Source: Desulfobacterales bacterium
GTDB taxonomy: Bacteria > Desulfobacterota > Desulfobacteria > Desulfobacterales > Desulfosalsimonadaceae
Length of the DNA: 51,723 nt
Assembly: GCA_007134875.1 (NCBI GenBank)
Contig: SLJY01000112.1
Coordinates: forward strand, 1 to 51,723
Direction: 5' to 3'
Shown: positions 17,481 to 26,218 of the stretch, piece by piece
Layout of the letters: every line of letters begins with the position of its first letter
Numbering within the stretch: position 1 is the first letter of the stretch
The notes under the pieces: model-generated
Seen by the model: the letters and a program-made list of their open reading frames with translations, nothing else
Told to the model about the DNA's origin: nothing
Databases searched by the model: none
Made by a program: the position numbers and the translations under genes

Positions 17481-17834
17481 TCACCCGAAAAATTCCTCAA
17501 AACGGGTATTCATTTCTGCCTGCAGGCTCTCGGCGAGTTTCGTGTAGGAGTCCATCAACTCACGGGCCTCGACCGTAAGATTGGCCCCCCCCTGGTATTT
17601 CCCGCCACGGTATGCCCGGACCATGGACCGCCCGAGAATGCTTTCCATCTCACGGATCGCCCCCCGGATTTTCCGATAGGCGATGCCCGTTTCCCGGGAA
17701 GCCTGGACAATGGACCCGTGACGGTCGATCGCCTCAAGCATGGCCATCCTTCCTTCGCCGATCACCGGGTGCCCGTTCACTTCCAGCCACAGTTTCGACC
17801 GTATCTGCCATTGTTTCTGGGGTTTGATTTGCAT
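17481..17834 (-). CDS. ModE-type winged-helix regulator lacking molybdate domain
   Basis: A 117-residue LysR-like winged helix-turn-helix of the ModE N-terminal type: GEGRMAMLEAIDRHGSIVQASRETGIAYRKIRGAIREME spans the DNA-binding unit (residues about 26-64). Full ModE has two C-terminal molybdate-binding (MOP) domains; here the protein stops after the DNA-binding part, so it may not sense molybdate directly. It heads the leftward cofactor operon and probably regulates it. No Shine-Dalgarno sequence precedes the ATG, which sits inside an AT-rich palindrome, so leaderless translation is possible. Confidence 0.85.
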   Translation of the reverse strand: MQIKPQKQWQIRSKLWLEVNGHPVIGEGRMAMLEAIDRHGSIVQASRETGIAYRKIRGAIREMESILGRSMVRAYRGGKYQGGANLTVEARELMDSYTKLAESLQAEMNTRFEEFFG

Positions 17835-17865
17835 AATATTTATATTATGAAGGTAATGCGCATTA
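17833..17865. promoter_or_regulatory. Two palindromes at the ModE-like gene start
   Basis: ATAATAT-TT-ATATTAT (17833-17848) overlaps the start codon, and a perfect 12-base palindrome TAATGCGCATTA (17854-17865) lies 20 bases upstream of it. Their position suits operator sites for autoregulation or a shared control region with the divergent GntR gene. Confidence 0.45.
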
Positions 17866-17886
17866 TCCGTTATGGTGATGATATTC

Positions 17887-17924
17887 TTGTTTTTGAAAAA
17901 TTCATATGCTATATTACATGCAAT
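17887..17924 (+). promoter_or_regulatory. gntR promoter with overlapping ATTACATGCAAT operator
   Basis: TTGTTT (17887-17892), a 17-base spacer and TATATT (17910-17915) form a good sigma-70 promoter. The palindrome ATTACATGCAAT (17913-17924) overlaps the -10, so a bound repressor would block it. The same motif recurs upstream of the next operon, which suggests autoregulation by the GntR protein encoded downstream. Confidence 0.55.
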
Positions 17925-18051
17925 TTAACAACTGTCAAACATTTATTTGCTGTTTTTGAGACCATGCTATCAACCCCGCAGCGTGCTGCAATGAATCCGG
18001 CAAGTCCGCTTTTCATTGCAATCCCTGTGAACCCAGCGGAGAGCAAGAACC

Positions 18052-18762
18052 TTGAAAGAACAAAAAAACCTTACCCTGGCAGCCTACGACGCCATCAAGG
18101 AAATGATGCTCAATTATGACATCGTTCCCGGGCAGCGGCTTGTTTTTACAGATCTGGCAAAAAAACTCGGTGTCAGCCGCACACCGGTCAACAATGCCCT
18201 GAACATGCTCGCCAAAGAGGGATACCTCGATTTTGTACCCCATCAAGGCTATACCGTTCACAAGCTAACCCGCAAGGAGGCCGAGGGGCTTTACGAACTG
18301 CGGGAAATTCTCGAAATCGGGACTATCGGAAAGGCTCTTCGGGAGATGACAGCCGATAAGCTGGCCCGCCTTGAAAAAAAGAAGAATATGTTCGAAAAGG
18401 GAATCACCGACCAGGTCCACCGACAACTCTTCGTACTGGATGCGGAGTTTCACGCAACCATTATCGGCATGATGGACAATCCTTATATTGTCGAGCGCTA
18501 CCGGGAAACCTGCCGGCTGATATTTCTGCGTTTCCGGACAGAGGACCTGAAAATCCAACGAATGAAGCAAATCGCAAGGGAGCACGAAGTGCTTTTCGAG
18601 GCGGTGCAGATGCGGGATGTGGAACGGGCAAAAAGTATCCTCAAACAACATAACCATAATGCAAGGGAAAACCTTTTCTCGATTATCTTTCAGGAAGAAG
18701 AGAATTTAGAAAAAATAAAGGCCCGTTTCCCGGTCGAAGCGACCGCAGAACTGAATACCTGA
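18052..18762 (+). CDS. GntR/FCD-family transcriptional regulator
   Basis: A 236-residue regulator. Residues about 8-75 are the GntR winged helix (DLAKKLGVSRTPVNNALNMLAKEGYL) and residues about 80-220 the all-helical FCD effector domain, with likely metal-binding Asp and His residues (DAEFHATI, AREHEVLFEAV). The start is TTG at 18052 with GGAG about ten bases upstream; the next ATG would delete the first helix of the DNA-binding domain. FCD regulators usually bind short palindromes and respond to organic acids. It directly precedes the second redox operon and is probably its regulator. Confidence 0.9.
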   Translation: MKEQKNLTLAAYDAIKEMMLNYDIVPGQRLVFTDLAKKLGVSRTPVNNALNMLAKEGYLDFVPHQGYTVHKLTRKEAEGLYELREILEIGTIGKALREMTADKLARLEKKKNMFEKGITDQVHRQLFVLDAEFHATIIGMMDNPYIVERYRETCRLIFLRFRTEDLKIQRMKQIAREHEVLFEAVQMRDVERAKSILKQHNHNARENLFSIIFQEEENLEKIKARFPVEATAELNT

Positions 18763-18827
18763 TCAAACGCCGGTAAACAGAAGTGCTTCCATTAATGAAC
18801 TTTTGAGCTATCAGGGAAATTACTGGC

Positions 18828-18856
18828 TTGACATCCGAATAAATTGCATGTAATAA
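18828..18856 (+). promoter_or_regulatory. Promoter 1 with ATTGCATGTAAT operator
   Basis: TTGACA at 18828-18833, 17 bases, then TAATAA (18851-18856). The operator-like ATTGCATGTAAT occupies 18843-18854, so it covers the -10. It points toward the operon starting at 19464. The surrounding gap 18763-19463 holds this promoter, a second one, a palindrome and a repeat copy, but no convincing gene. Confidence 0.55.
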
Positions 18857-18867
18857 GTTGTTATTAA

Positions 18868-18883
18868 TGGGCCCCGTATTGCA
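18868..18883 (+). promoter_or_regulatory. Possible sigma-54 -24/-12 promoter
   Basis: TGGGCCCCGTATTGCA has GG and GC separated by exactly ten bases, and a perfect TTGCA at the -12 box; the -24 box is TGGGCC instead of TGGCAC. A sigma-54 activator is encoded at 28009, so this is plausible, but the site lies nearly 600 bases upstream of the operon's first gene. Confidence 0.3.
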
Positions 18884-18923
18884 AGGGAGAAATCCCTTTT
18901 TTTTGAAAATCACAACAACTTTC

Positions 18924-18952
18924 TTGACAACCGGCCCGGTTGCATGTAATTG
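18924..18952 (+). promoter_or_regulatory. Promoter 2 with TTGCATGTAAT operator
   Basis: TTGACA at 18924-18929 is followed by TTGCATGTAAT (18940-18950) after ten bases, the same spacing as in promoter 1 at 18828. The -10 would be TAATTG (18947-18952). The duplicated arrangement of -35 and palindrome argues that both are functional regulatory units. Confidence 0.5.
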
Positions 18953-19127
18953 AACGAAAAAAGACCGGAAAATATCGCTATCGAAACGCCTGCATTATCG
19001 CACGAAAAAGGCGGCAATCCGGGTGCTGCTCATGGTTTTTATCCCTACAGCAGTCGCCGCAATGACCCCCGCCGCCCAAAAAACAAATCCGGGGAATGGC
19101 CGGTAGGGGCGCAAGGTTTTATGTAAA

Positions 19128-19137
19128 ATTGCATGCA
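19128..19137. promoter_or_regulatory. Perfect palindrome TTGCATGCAA
   Basis: A ten-base perfect palindrome with the same CATG core as the sites at 17913, 18843 and 18939. No clear promoter is attached. It may be an additional binding site for the same regulator. Confidence 0.4.
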
Positions 19138-19210
19138 AAACAGGGTCGAACGAACTTCGGCCGCCATTGACTCAAACACCATTACGGCAATGATGGCAAT
19201 CGTTAATTGT

Positions 19211-19385
19211 TGATACACTCGTAAAAAGTCGCAATCTGAAGGCTTTGTAAAAAGTTCAAGATCAAGGCTTGCGCGATTTCGAAGAATGCAGGATGCTTGG
19301 CGGACGTGTATGTTTACAAGGCGTAAGCCGCAAATTCTGAGATATCGCGCGCAATGAAGATATTGGACTTTTTATGAAGCCGTCA
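19211..19385 (-). repeat. Palindromic repeat, full copy B (175 bp)
   Basis: An inverted copy of the element at 15561-15734, with scattered substitutions. It starts TGATACACTCGTAAAAAGTC and ends TTTTTATGAAGCCGTCA. It lies in the leader between the promoters at 18828-18952 and the first gene of the second redox operon, so the operon mRNA would carry this hairpin. Confidence 0.82.
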
Positions 19386-19463
19386 ATTGTTGAAGCCAAG
19401 GCATTGCCCCTCCGGTAATGCATCTACATCAAGCGTAATACGTATAATAAGGAGATTTGAATC

Positions 19464-20240
19464 ATGAAGTGGGGAATGGTAATTGATATCAAAAAATGCA
19501 TGCGATGCCATGGCTGCGTGGCCGCCTGCAGGGTTGAGCATTTTCTGCCGCTCCATATCACTTGGGTCAAGCTGATTGCTTACGAGACCGAGGACGGTGG
19601 TGTATTGGATGTAACCACGTACCCGGTCCGCTGCAACCAGTGCAAGGAAGCCCCCTGCGTGGATGTCTGCCCGACGGGCGCATCCTATCAGCGGGCGGAC
19701 GGAATCGTGACCATCGAGGCGAACAAGTGCATCGGCTGCCGTTATTGCGTGATCGCTTGCCCATACCAGAACCGCACATTCTTGCGCAAGTCCAGTGACC
19801 CCGGATACTTTCCGGGCTACCCACAGACAGGATACGAGATCAAGGGGAAGAAACTCTACCCGCACCAGCGTGGAACCACCACGAAATGCAACTTCTGCGC
19901 CGAAAAAATCGACTACGGCCTGGAAAACGGCCTTAAGCCCGGTATCGACCGGGACGCAACCCCGGCTTGCGTGAATACCTGCCAGGCAAGGGCGCTGACC
20001 TTCGGTGATCTCAACGACCCCAATAGCAATGTTTCCCGGCTGATCATCCAAAGACACGGCAAACAGCTGCAGGCGGGCCTGGGAACCGACCCGTCGGTAT
20101 ACTACGTGGACGGCAAACACGGCGGCAATGACAACAAGGCCCCGGAGCATGCCATGACCGGCAGCCACATTCAGCATTTGAGCTCGGTGGAAGACCGGGC
20201 CAAGGAACTTTTCCCCTGGTTGAAACGGGACAACGAATAG
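19464..20240 (+). CDS. Four-cluster ferredoxin subunit of NrfD-linked oxidoreductase
   Basis: A 258-residue DmsB/PsrB-type electron-transfer subunit. Sixteen cysteines in the four standard groups (CMRCHGCVAAC at residues 12-22, CNQCKEAPCVDVC, CIGCRYCVIAC, and CNFCAEK with ACVNTC) would bind four [4Fe-4S] clusters. It passes electrons between a molybdopterin subunit and a membrane NrfD subunit. No Tat or Sec signal is present. AAGGAG lies well placed before the ATG. It is the first gene of the operon and is followed after 11 bases by the membrane anchor. Confidence 0.92.
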   Translation: MKWGMVIDIKKCMRCHGCVAACRVEHFLPLHITWVKLIAYETEDGGVLDVTTYPVRCNQCKEAPCVDVCPTGASYQRADGIVTIEANKCIGCRYCVIACPYQNRTFLRKSSDPGYFPGYPQTGYEIKGKKLYPHQRGTTTKCNFCAEKIDYGLENGLKPGIDRDATPACVNTCQARALTFGDLNDPNSNVSRLIIQRHGKQLQAGLGTDPSVYYVDGKHGGNDNKAPEHAMTGSHIQHLSSVEDRAKELFPWLKRDNE

Positions 20241-20251
20241 GAGGCGAATCA

Positions 20252-21199
20252 ATGCAAGCACGACGTCAATGGATTACACCCCATGAGTGGATGATCAAAC
20301 CGACGCAGCAGACCGAGTGGATCGAAGGCCAGGGGATTCTTATCTGGATGGCCGAGGTTTTTTCCGCACTGGGCATGGGTTTGTACCTGGTTTCGATTTA
20401 CCTTGACAACTGGTGGGGCGCCCTTGCCGCCTGGTTCATCATTATATTTCTGAAACTGCCTTTTCATTTTTTCTATCTCGGCCGCCCGTGGCGCTTCTGG
20501 AGAGCCATCCCGCCGTTTACCGATGCCTGGAAAACGTCCTGGATTGCCAGGGGAATGTTTTTCACCACAGTGTTTGCCGGACTGGCAATGATCCAGTTGA
20601 TAACAACCTACATGCTGAATCACAACATGGTCTCTGAGGCCATGATCGGCCCCGTGACCGTACTTGATTACACCATGCGACTCCTGGCCGGGCTGTTCGC
20701 GCTTCTCACCGGTATTTACTGCGGGTTCGTAATGAGTTACTGCAAGGCTGTGCCGTTCTGGAATACCGGGCTTCTGCCCATCGTATTCGTTGTCATGGGT
20801 ATAGCCGACGGTCTTGCGCTGATTCTTGCCGTGGGGCTTATCACCGGGGGTGTGGATTTTCACGCCATTGAGTACGCCAGCCAGTGGGCGCTGATCCTCA
20901 ACGTCATACTGATTGGAACCTACCTGATCAATGCCTCGTATACGTCCGCAACGGCTGAATATTCCGTCATGCAGCTAATCCGGGGAAAAGTGGCGCGGGC
21001 TTTCTGGATCGGCGTCATCCTGCTGGGTATCCTCGTGCCTCTTGTCGTTTCCCTGCTTAGCATTTTCGTGCTGCCGTTCATGCCGCTCCTGCTCATATTT
21101 GCTGTCATCGCCCACACGATAGGGGCCTTTGCGCTCAAGTACTGCGTGCTGAAGGTCGGGATCTACAGGCCGATCATTTCCAGGGTTCCCGTGCACTGA
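20252..21199 (+). CDS. NrfD/PsrC-type membrane anchor subunit
   Basis: A 315-residue, very hydrophobic protein with about eight predicted transmembrane helices, matching NrfD/PsrC quinone-interacting subunits in size and in the glycine/tryptophan-rich first helices (FSALGMGLYLVSIYLDNWWG). Such subunits exchange electrons with the menaquinone pool. The segment YLGRPWRFWRAIPPF matches the family's first cytoplasmic/periplasmic loop. AGGAGG precedes the start. It lies between the ferredoxin and catalytic subunit genes in one operon, so the three probably form a membrane-bound complex. Confidence 0.9.
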   Translation: MQARRQWITPHEWMIKPTQQTEWIEGQGILIWMAEVFSALGMGLYLVSIYLDNWWGALAAWFIIIFLKLPFHFFYLGRPWRFWRAIPPFTDAWKTSWIARGMFFTTVFAGLAMIQLITTYMLNHNMVSEAMIGPVTVLDYTMRLLAGLFALLTGIYCGFVMSYCKAVPFWNTGLLPIVFVVMGIADGLALILAVGLITGGVDFHAIEYASQWALILNVILIGTYLINASYTSATAEYSVMQLIRGKVARAFWIGVILLGILVPLVVSLLSIFVLPFMPLLLIFAVIAHTIGAFALKYCVLKVGIYRPIISRVPVH

Positions 21200-21266
21200 C
21201 GATGCAAAACCGATAACCGGAATCCGGAATTTTTACATATACGAGGCTTTATTAAGGAGGAACCAA

Positions 21267-23477
21267 ATGGCTTCAGAAAACAGAAAAATTGTATATTCAA
21301 CCTGCAAAAGCTGCCACGGCGGATGCGGTGTCAAGGTGACGGTGGAAGACGGCGTGCCGATACACATCGAAGGCAATCCCGACACCCTGACCCGGGGCAC
21401 CATGTGCTCCAAGGGGTTGTCCAGCATACAGCACATCGACAGCCCATACCGGCTTCACTATCCGATGAAAAGAATCGGCGAGAAGGGGGAGGGCAAATGG
21501 AAACGGATTTCCTGGGATGAAGCCCTTGACACGATCGCAAGCAAGATCAAGGAGAGCCAGGAAAAGTACGGACCGGAATCCATCTCCATATCCCAGGGGA
21601 CGGGTCGCGGGTACAACCGTTATATCCATCGCCTGGCCCGCTCCCTGGGCACGGCCAACGTCATCAGCCCTGGATACGTCTGCCACAGCCCCCGGCTGGG
21701 GTTATACGGACTGGTGACCGGATACGGACGGCTTTACTGCGATTATCACGGATGGGGCGGAGAGTTTCCGAAAACCCAGATCATGTGGGCCAAGCAGCTT
21801 GAAATCAGCAGCGCCGACTCGGAGATGTGCAACTGGTTCATCCATTCTCTGGATTACTGCAAAAACCTGATCATCATCGACCCCAGGGCCAGCGCCTATG
21901 CAACGCGGGCAACGCTTTGGCTCCAGCCGCGCCCCGGATCGGACTGCGCCCTGGCCCTGGGCATGATGCACGTGATCATCAATGAAGGGCTCTGGGACAA
22001 GGAGTTCGTCGAGGAATGGTCCTTCGGATTCGATGAGCTCAAGGAGCGGGTAAAAGAATGGACCCCGGAAAAAACCGAGGAAGTTACCTGGGTACCCAAG
22101 GAGAAAATCATCGAGGCCGCCCGCCTGTGGGCCATTGACACGCCGGGTTGCATCCAGGTGGGAAGCTCCCTGGAAAGACAGGCCAACTGCGGCCATACTC
22201 TCCGCGCCATCACCTGCCTGATGGGGCTAACCGGCAACATCGAGCGCCCGGGGAGCATGATCAGCTGGGTACTGCCGGATACCGGCCTGATCGAGGACTT
22301 TTTCCTGGAGCTGCCGCTGACCGAGGAAATGCAGAGCAAAATTATCGGCATTGACAAATACAAAATGGGTGCGGCGCGCACATGCAACCCGGACACCATG
22401 GTCAAGGCCATTTTGTCCGGGAAGGCCCCCGTTCACGTGTGGATCAGCGTCGGCGGCCAGCAGATCGTGCACATGGCCAACACCAAGGAAGTGGTTGCAG
22501 CCATCGAAAAAATGGATTTCATGGTTCATGTCGACCTGTTCATGGGCCCCATGGCAGAGGCGGCCGACATTGTGCTGCCGGCAGCCCACTGGCTCGAGCT
22601 TGACGATGTTTATGACATGCATCCGCGGTTTTTTATCAGCGCCCACAACAAGGTGGTAGATCCGCCGGACGAGGCCAAGTCCGATGCATGGATCTTCAAT
22701 GAGATCGGAAGGCGCACCGCGCCCGAACATTGGTGGGATACGCTCGAGGAATGCCTTGATCACCAGGTGCGGAAAGGCATGGGCGGCAACATGAAATGGA
22801 AGGATTTCAGCGAAAAGCTGGTATCCGGGTGCTGGGGCAAAGACCAGGTGTACTACAAGTACAAGACCGACTACTGGCGGGAAGGGGGCGGTTTTCCCAG
22901 CCCGACGGGCAAGTTCGAATTTTACTCCAAGCGCCTTGAGGAGCTTGGATATGACCCCCTGCCCGTATTCAGGGAGCCGGGGGAAAGCCCCTACCGGACG
23001 CCGGAACTGTATAAGGAGTACCCGATCGTTATGAGCAGCGGGTTCCGCCAGCCGTTCTACTTCCTGGGGCAGTATCGCAACATTCCGTGGCTGAGAAGCT
23101 TCATGGAATACCCCCAGTGCCAGATGCATCCTGAAACCGCCGCCAAGTATGGCATCTCCGATGGCGATTGGGTCTGGATCGAAACGCCCCGGGGCAGAAT
23201 CCGCCAGAAATGCCGGACATTCCCGGGTGTTCTCAAGGGAATGCTGATGGCGACCGCGAACTGGTTCTATCCGGAGGAACCGGCCAAGGGATACCACGGG
23301 TTGTTTATTTCCAATCCCAACGTGCTGACCAACAACAACCATCTCGATCCAATGTACGGCTCCCCCGATTTGACGTGCCTGCTCTGCCGGGTGAGGAAAT
23401 GCTCCGTTGAGGACCTGAATGAAAATGTCTTTCACACCGAGGAGTTCGGAACCGTTCAGCGAACCAGCGAGAAGTAG
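21267..23477 (+). CDS. DMSO-reductase-family molybdo/tungsto catalytic subunit
   Basis: A 736-residue bis-MGD oxidoreductase. An N-terminal [4Fe-4S] is bound by Cys13, Cys16, Cys20 and Cys47. Cys139 in GYVCHSP is the probable Mo/W ligand. The central SVGGQQIVHMAN and C-terminal MDP-type domain (SSGFRQPFYFLGQYRN, ETAAKYGISDGDWVWIETPRG) are typical. There is no twin-arginine signal, unlike periplasmic PsrA/PhsA enzymes, so with its ferredoxin and NrfD partners it should face the cytoplasm. The Cys-type family includes acetylene hydratase-like and catechol-dehydroxylase-like members, so an organic rather than inorganic substrate is possible. AAGGAGG precedes the ATG. The substrate is unknown. 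Confidence 0.88.
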   Translation: MASENRKIVYSTCKSCHGGCGVKVTVEDGVPIHIEGNPDTLTRGTMCSKGLSSIQHIDSPYRLHYPMKRIGEKGEGKWKRISWDEALDTIASKIKESQEKYGPESISISQGTGRGYNRYIHRLARSLGTANVISPGYVCHSPRLGLYGLVTGYGRLYCDYHGWGGEFPKTQIMWAKQLEISSADSEMCNWFIHSLDYCKNLIIIDPRASAYATRATLWLQPRPGSDCALALGMMHVIINEGLWDKEFVEEWSFGFDELKERVKEWTPEKTEEVTWVPKEKIIEAARLWAIDTPGCIQVGSSLERQANCGHTLRAITCLMGLTGNIERPGSMISWVLPDTGLIEDFFLELPLTEEMQSKIIGIDKYKMGAARTCNPDTMVKAILSGKAPVHVWISVGGQQIVHMANTKEVVAAIEKMDFMVHVDLFMGPMAEAADIVLPAAHWLELDDVYDMHPRFFISAHNKVVDPPDEAKSDAWIFNEIGRRTAPEHWWDTLEECLDHQVRKGMGGNMKWKDFSEKLVSGCWGKDQVYYKYKTDYWREGGGFPSPTGKFEFYSKRLEELGYDPLPVFREPGESPYRTPELYKEYPIVMSSGFRQPFYFLGQYRNIPWLRSFMEYPQCQMHPETAAKYGISDGDWVWIETPRGRIRQKCRTFPGVLKGMLMATANWFYPEEPAKGYHGLFISNPNVLTNNNHLDPMYGSPDLTCLLCRVRKCSVEDLNENVFHTEEFGTVQRTSEK

Positions 23478-23505
23478 GCTTGCTGTTGATCGAGTAAAGT
23501 GAAAA

Positions 23506-23526
23506 GCCGTTTTTCGGCGAAACGGC
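23506..23526. other. Short hairpin in the operon
   Basis: GCCGTTT and AAACGGC form a seven-base-pair stem over a seven-base loop in the 122 bases between the NrfD-linked enzyme and the second transhydroxylase-like gene. There is no U-tract. It may slightly attenuate or stabilise the message; the whole set could still be one operon. Confidence 0.3.
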
Positions 23527-23599
23527 ATCGGACATGCTGTTTGCGCTTTATGCGCCTTATTACTGGTAAAACCAGAAAACAACCAAGGAGGACAGTATT

Positions 23600-26218
23600 A
23601 TGCCAAACAATGAGAAGGTCAATGCCAAAGCTGACAAGACCGTCGTACGGGCGCTGGCCCTGGGCGGCCTGCTGGGCGGCAGCGATCCAAGTTGCGTGGA
23701 TGTGAAAGACGGAAAAATCATTCGTATCCGGCCCATGCATTTCGACTGGAAATTTGATCGCGAATCCTTTAACCCCTGGCAGTTTAAAAGAGATGGAAAG
23801 GTTCTTGAGTCCAATTTCAAGGGAATGCCATCCCCCTGGTCGCTTTCCTACAAAAAGCGGACCTATTCCCCCAACCGGATCAAGTTTCCCCTGAAACGGG
23901 TGGACTGGGACCCAAAAGGCGAGCGCAACACCCACAACCGCGGCAAGAGCAAATATGTCCGGATCAGCTGGGATGAAGCAACCGACATCATTGCCGCTGA
24001 AATCAAGCGTGTCATCAAGGACTACGGCCCGCTTTCAATCCTTGCCCAGGGGGATGGGCACGGCGAGAACAAGATAATCAACACACCCCACGGGCACCAG
24101 GCACGGCTGCTGGAAATGCTGGGCGGGTTCACGCAGCAGGTCCGGAACCCGGACAGCTGGGAAGGATTCTACTGGGGATCCAAGCATGTCTGGGGCCAGG
24201 GAATCGTCGGGATGATGGATCCCTCGGACAACGTTGTCAAGGATATGACCGAAAACTGCGACATGGTCCTTTTTTGGGGTTGTGATCCGGAAACCACCCC
24301 CTGGGGCTTCGTGGGGCAGTTCGCAAGCCGCCTCTGCTACTTCTGGAAGGAATGCGGCATCAAGCAGATTTATATCTGCCCGGACCTTAACTACGGTGCG
24401 GCCGTTCACGCGGACAAGTGGATTCCCATCCTTCCCAACACCGACGCCGCCATGCAGCTGGCCATCATCTACATGTGGCTGAAAGAGGGCACGTATAACA
24501 AAGAATACATCAAAACCCACACCATAGGCATGGACAAGGTGGAAGCCTATGTAATGGGAGAAGAAGACGGCGTTCCCAAGACTCCGGAGTGGGCTTCCAA
24601 AAAATGCGGCGTCCCCGAATGGACGATCAAGGCGCTGGCACGGGAGTTTGCCGAAAAAACGACCTCCATTGCGCACTACTTCGGCGGATCCATGTTCAGG
24701 GGGCCCTATTCCCACGAGCCCGCCCGCCTCGAGTGCATCCTGCTTGGTATGCAGGGCCTTGGAGGACCGGGTGTACACCAGACCCAGATATCATACGGCG
24801 GCATGCCGCGTGCGGACCTGCTTAAAAGCACCCGCTTTTTCAATCCCATGCTGCCCGAGCGGCTGACCAAGCCCACGCTTACAACCATCCGGGCATGGGG
24901 CAAGCAGCTCATTCCCAAAACGCTTATTCACAAGGCGATTCTGGATCCGCCATTGAAGTTCTGGGGCAATGGCGGCATTGAGGAAATGGTTGACGACCAG
25001 TTCGTTGAATACAACTACCCGATCGATAAAAAGGACGGCGGGACCGAAATCCGCATGATGTGGACCGACACCCCGTGCCGCATCACCTGCTGGAACTGCG
25101 GCAATGAAACCATCATCGCCGAGCGTGATCCTAAAATCGAGTTCATCGTCGCCCAGCACCCCTGGCTGGAAAACGACTGCCTCTATGCGGATATCATTCT
25201 CCCGACCAACACCAACCTGGAAGTCGATGATATCGTCACCAATACCCGCCAGGGAACCCAGCATCACAGCGTTCTCTACATGAACAAGGCCATCGAGCCG
25301 ATTGCGGAATCCAAAAGCGATTATGAGGCGGTGCTTGAAATTGCCAAAAAACTGGGCAAAGGTGAGGCGTTTTCGGAAGGCAAAACCATCAATGATCTGC
25401 AAAAAGAGGTATTCAATAACATGAACCTCGAATCTCTCATCAGTTGGGATGATTTTGTGGAAAAGCAGTACGTGGTTCTGCCAACGGCGGAAGACTGGGA
25501 AGACGACGTGGTCGGTCTGCGGCCGTTTTACGACGATCCCGAGAAAAACCCGCTGCCCACGCCGACCGGCAAGCTGGAGTTCTATTCCGAACGGATTGCC
25601 ACGCATTATCCGGACGACGAAGAGCGTCCGCCCATTCCCAAGTGGATCGAGAGAAGCGCCATGCACGACGAACGCATCTCCAGCTGGCGCGCGAACTCCT
25701 TCCCCTTGCTGCTGATGTCCAACCACGGCCGGTGGCGGGTCCACTCACAGGCGGACGATATCTCCTGGAGCCGCGAGGTCGAGACCTGCAAGGTTATGGG
25801 ATGGGACGGCTACATGTACGAACCCGTATGGCTCCATCCTTCCGAGGCGGAAAAACGGGGAATCAAGATGGGCGACATCGTCATGGTGCACAACGAGAGA
25901 GGTATCGTGTTGTGCGGTGCGCGTGTATGGGAACGGGTAATGCCCGGAGTGGCATATGTCGACCACGGTGCCCGCCATGATCCGATAATTCCGGGGAAAG
26001 TGGACCGCGGCGGCGCCATCAACACCATCTCCGGGGACTGGATTACCTCCAAGCGGTGCGTCGGCCAGGCCACCAGCGGATTTCTCGTGGAAGTAACCCT
26101 TCTCAGCGGCGAACAAATGGATCAATGGAAGCGGGATTACCCCGAAGCCTTTGAGCGTAAATACGATCCGGCGTCCGGCTTGCGGTTTGACGCCTGGGTA
26201 CAGAAAGGAGGCAAATAA
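23600..26218 (+). CDS. Second transhydroxylase-like large subunit
   Basis: An 872-residue bis-MGD enzyme of the same subfamily as the protein at 1833-4352, again without an N-terminal Fe-S motif or export signal. Asp185-Ser186-Trp187 in RNPDSWEGFYWG matches the Mo-ligand region, and His154 lies at the catalytic His position. The segment that carries the catalytic Tyr (Tyr394 in the first protein, in WVPGYGH) is replaced by GGMPRADLLKS, so the Tyr is absent. The chemistry is therefore probably not identical: a water-dependent hydroxylation or dehydrogenation of a phenolic compound, as in resorcinol hydroxylase relatives, is a reasonable guess. AAGGAGG precedes the start. The small subunit begins immediately after the stop. 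Confidence 0.85.
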   Translation: MPNNEKVNAKADKTVVRALALGGLLGGSDPSCVDVKDGKIIRIRPMHFDWKFDRESFNPWQFKRDGKVLESNFKGMPSPWSLSYKKRTYSPNRIKFPLKRVDWDPKGERNTHNRGKSKYVRISWDEATDIIAAEIKRVIKDYGPLSILAQGDGHGENKIINTPHGHQARLLEMLGGFTQQVRNPDSWEGFYWGSKHVWGQGIVGMMDPSDNVVKDMTENCDMVLFWGCDPETTPWGFVGQFASRLCYFWKECGIKQIYICPDLNYGAAVHADKWIPILPNTDAAMQLAIIYMWLKEGTYNKEYIKTHTIGMDKVEAYVMGEEDGVPKTPEWASKKCGVPEWTIKALAREFAEKTTSIAHYFGGSMFRGPYSHEPARLECILLGMQGLGGPGVHQTQISYGGMPRADLLKSTRFFNPMLPERLTKPTLTTIRAWGKQLIPKTLIHKAILDPPLKFWGNGGIEEMVDDQFVEYNYPIDKKDGGTEIRMMWTDTPCRITCWNCGNETIIAERDPKIEFIVAQHPWLENDCLYADIILPTNTNLEVDDIVTNTRQGTQHHSVLYMNKAIEPIAESKSDYEAVLEIAKKLGKGEAFSEGKTINDLQKEVFNNMNLESLISWDDFVEKQYVVLPTAEDWEDDVVGLRPFYDDPEKNPLPTPTGKLEFYSERIATHYPDDEERPPIPKWIERSAMHDERISSWRANSFPLLLMSNHGRWRVHSQADDISWSREVETCKVMGWDGYMYEPVWLHPSEAEKRGIKMGDIVMVHNERGIVLCGARVWERVMPGVAYVDHGARHDPIIPGKVDRGGAINTISGDWITSKRCVGQATSGFLVEVTLLSGEQMDQWKRDYPEAFERKYDPASGLRFDAWVQKGGK

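Noticed and set aside
18990-19110. A short frame resembling a signal peptide before the redox operon
   Set aside because: It ends at a TAG shortly after the hydrophobic stretch and lacks a clear start site; it may be a remnant but cannot be supported.
22227-23582. A 451-codon minus-strand open frame
   Set aside because: It is antisense to the NrfD-linked catalytic subunit and shows no family pattern.
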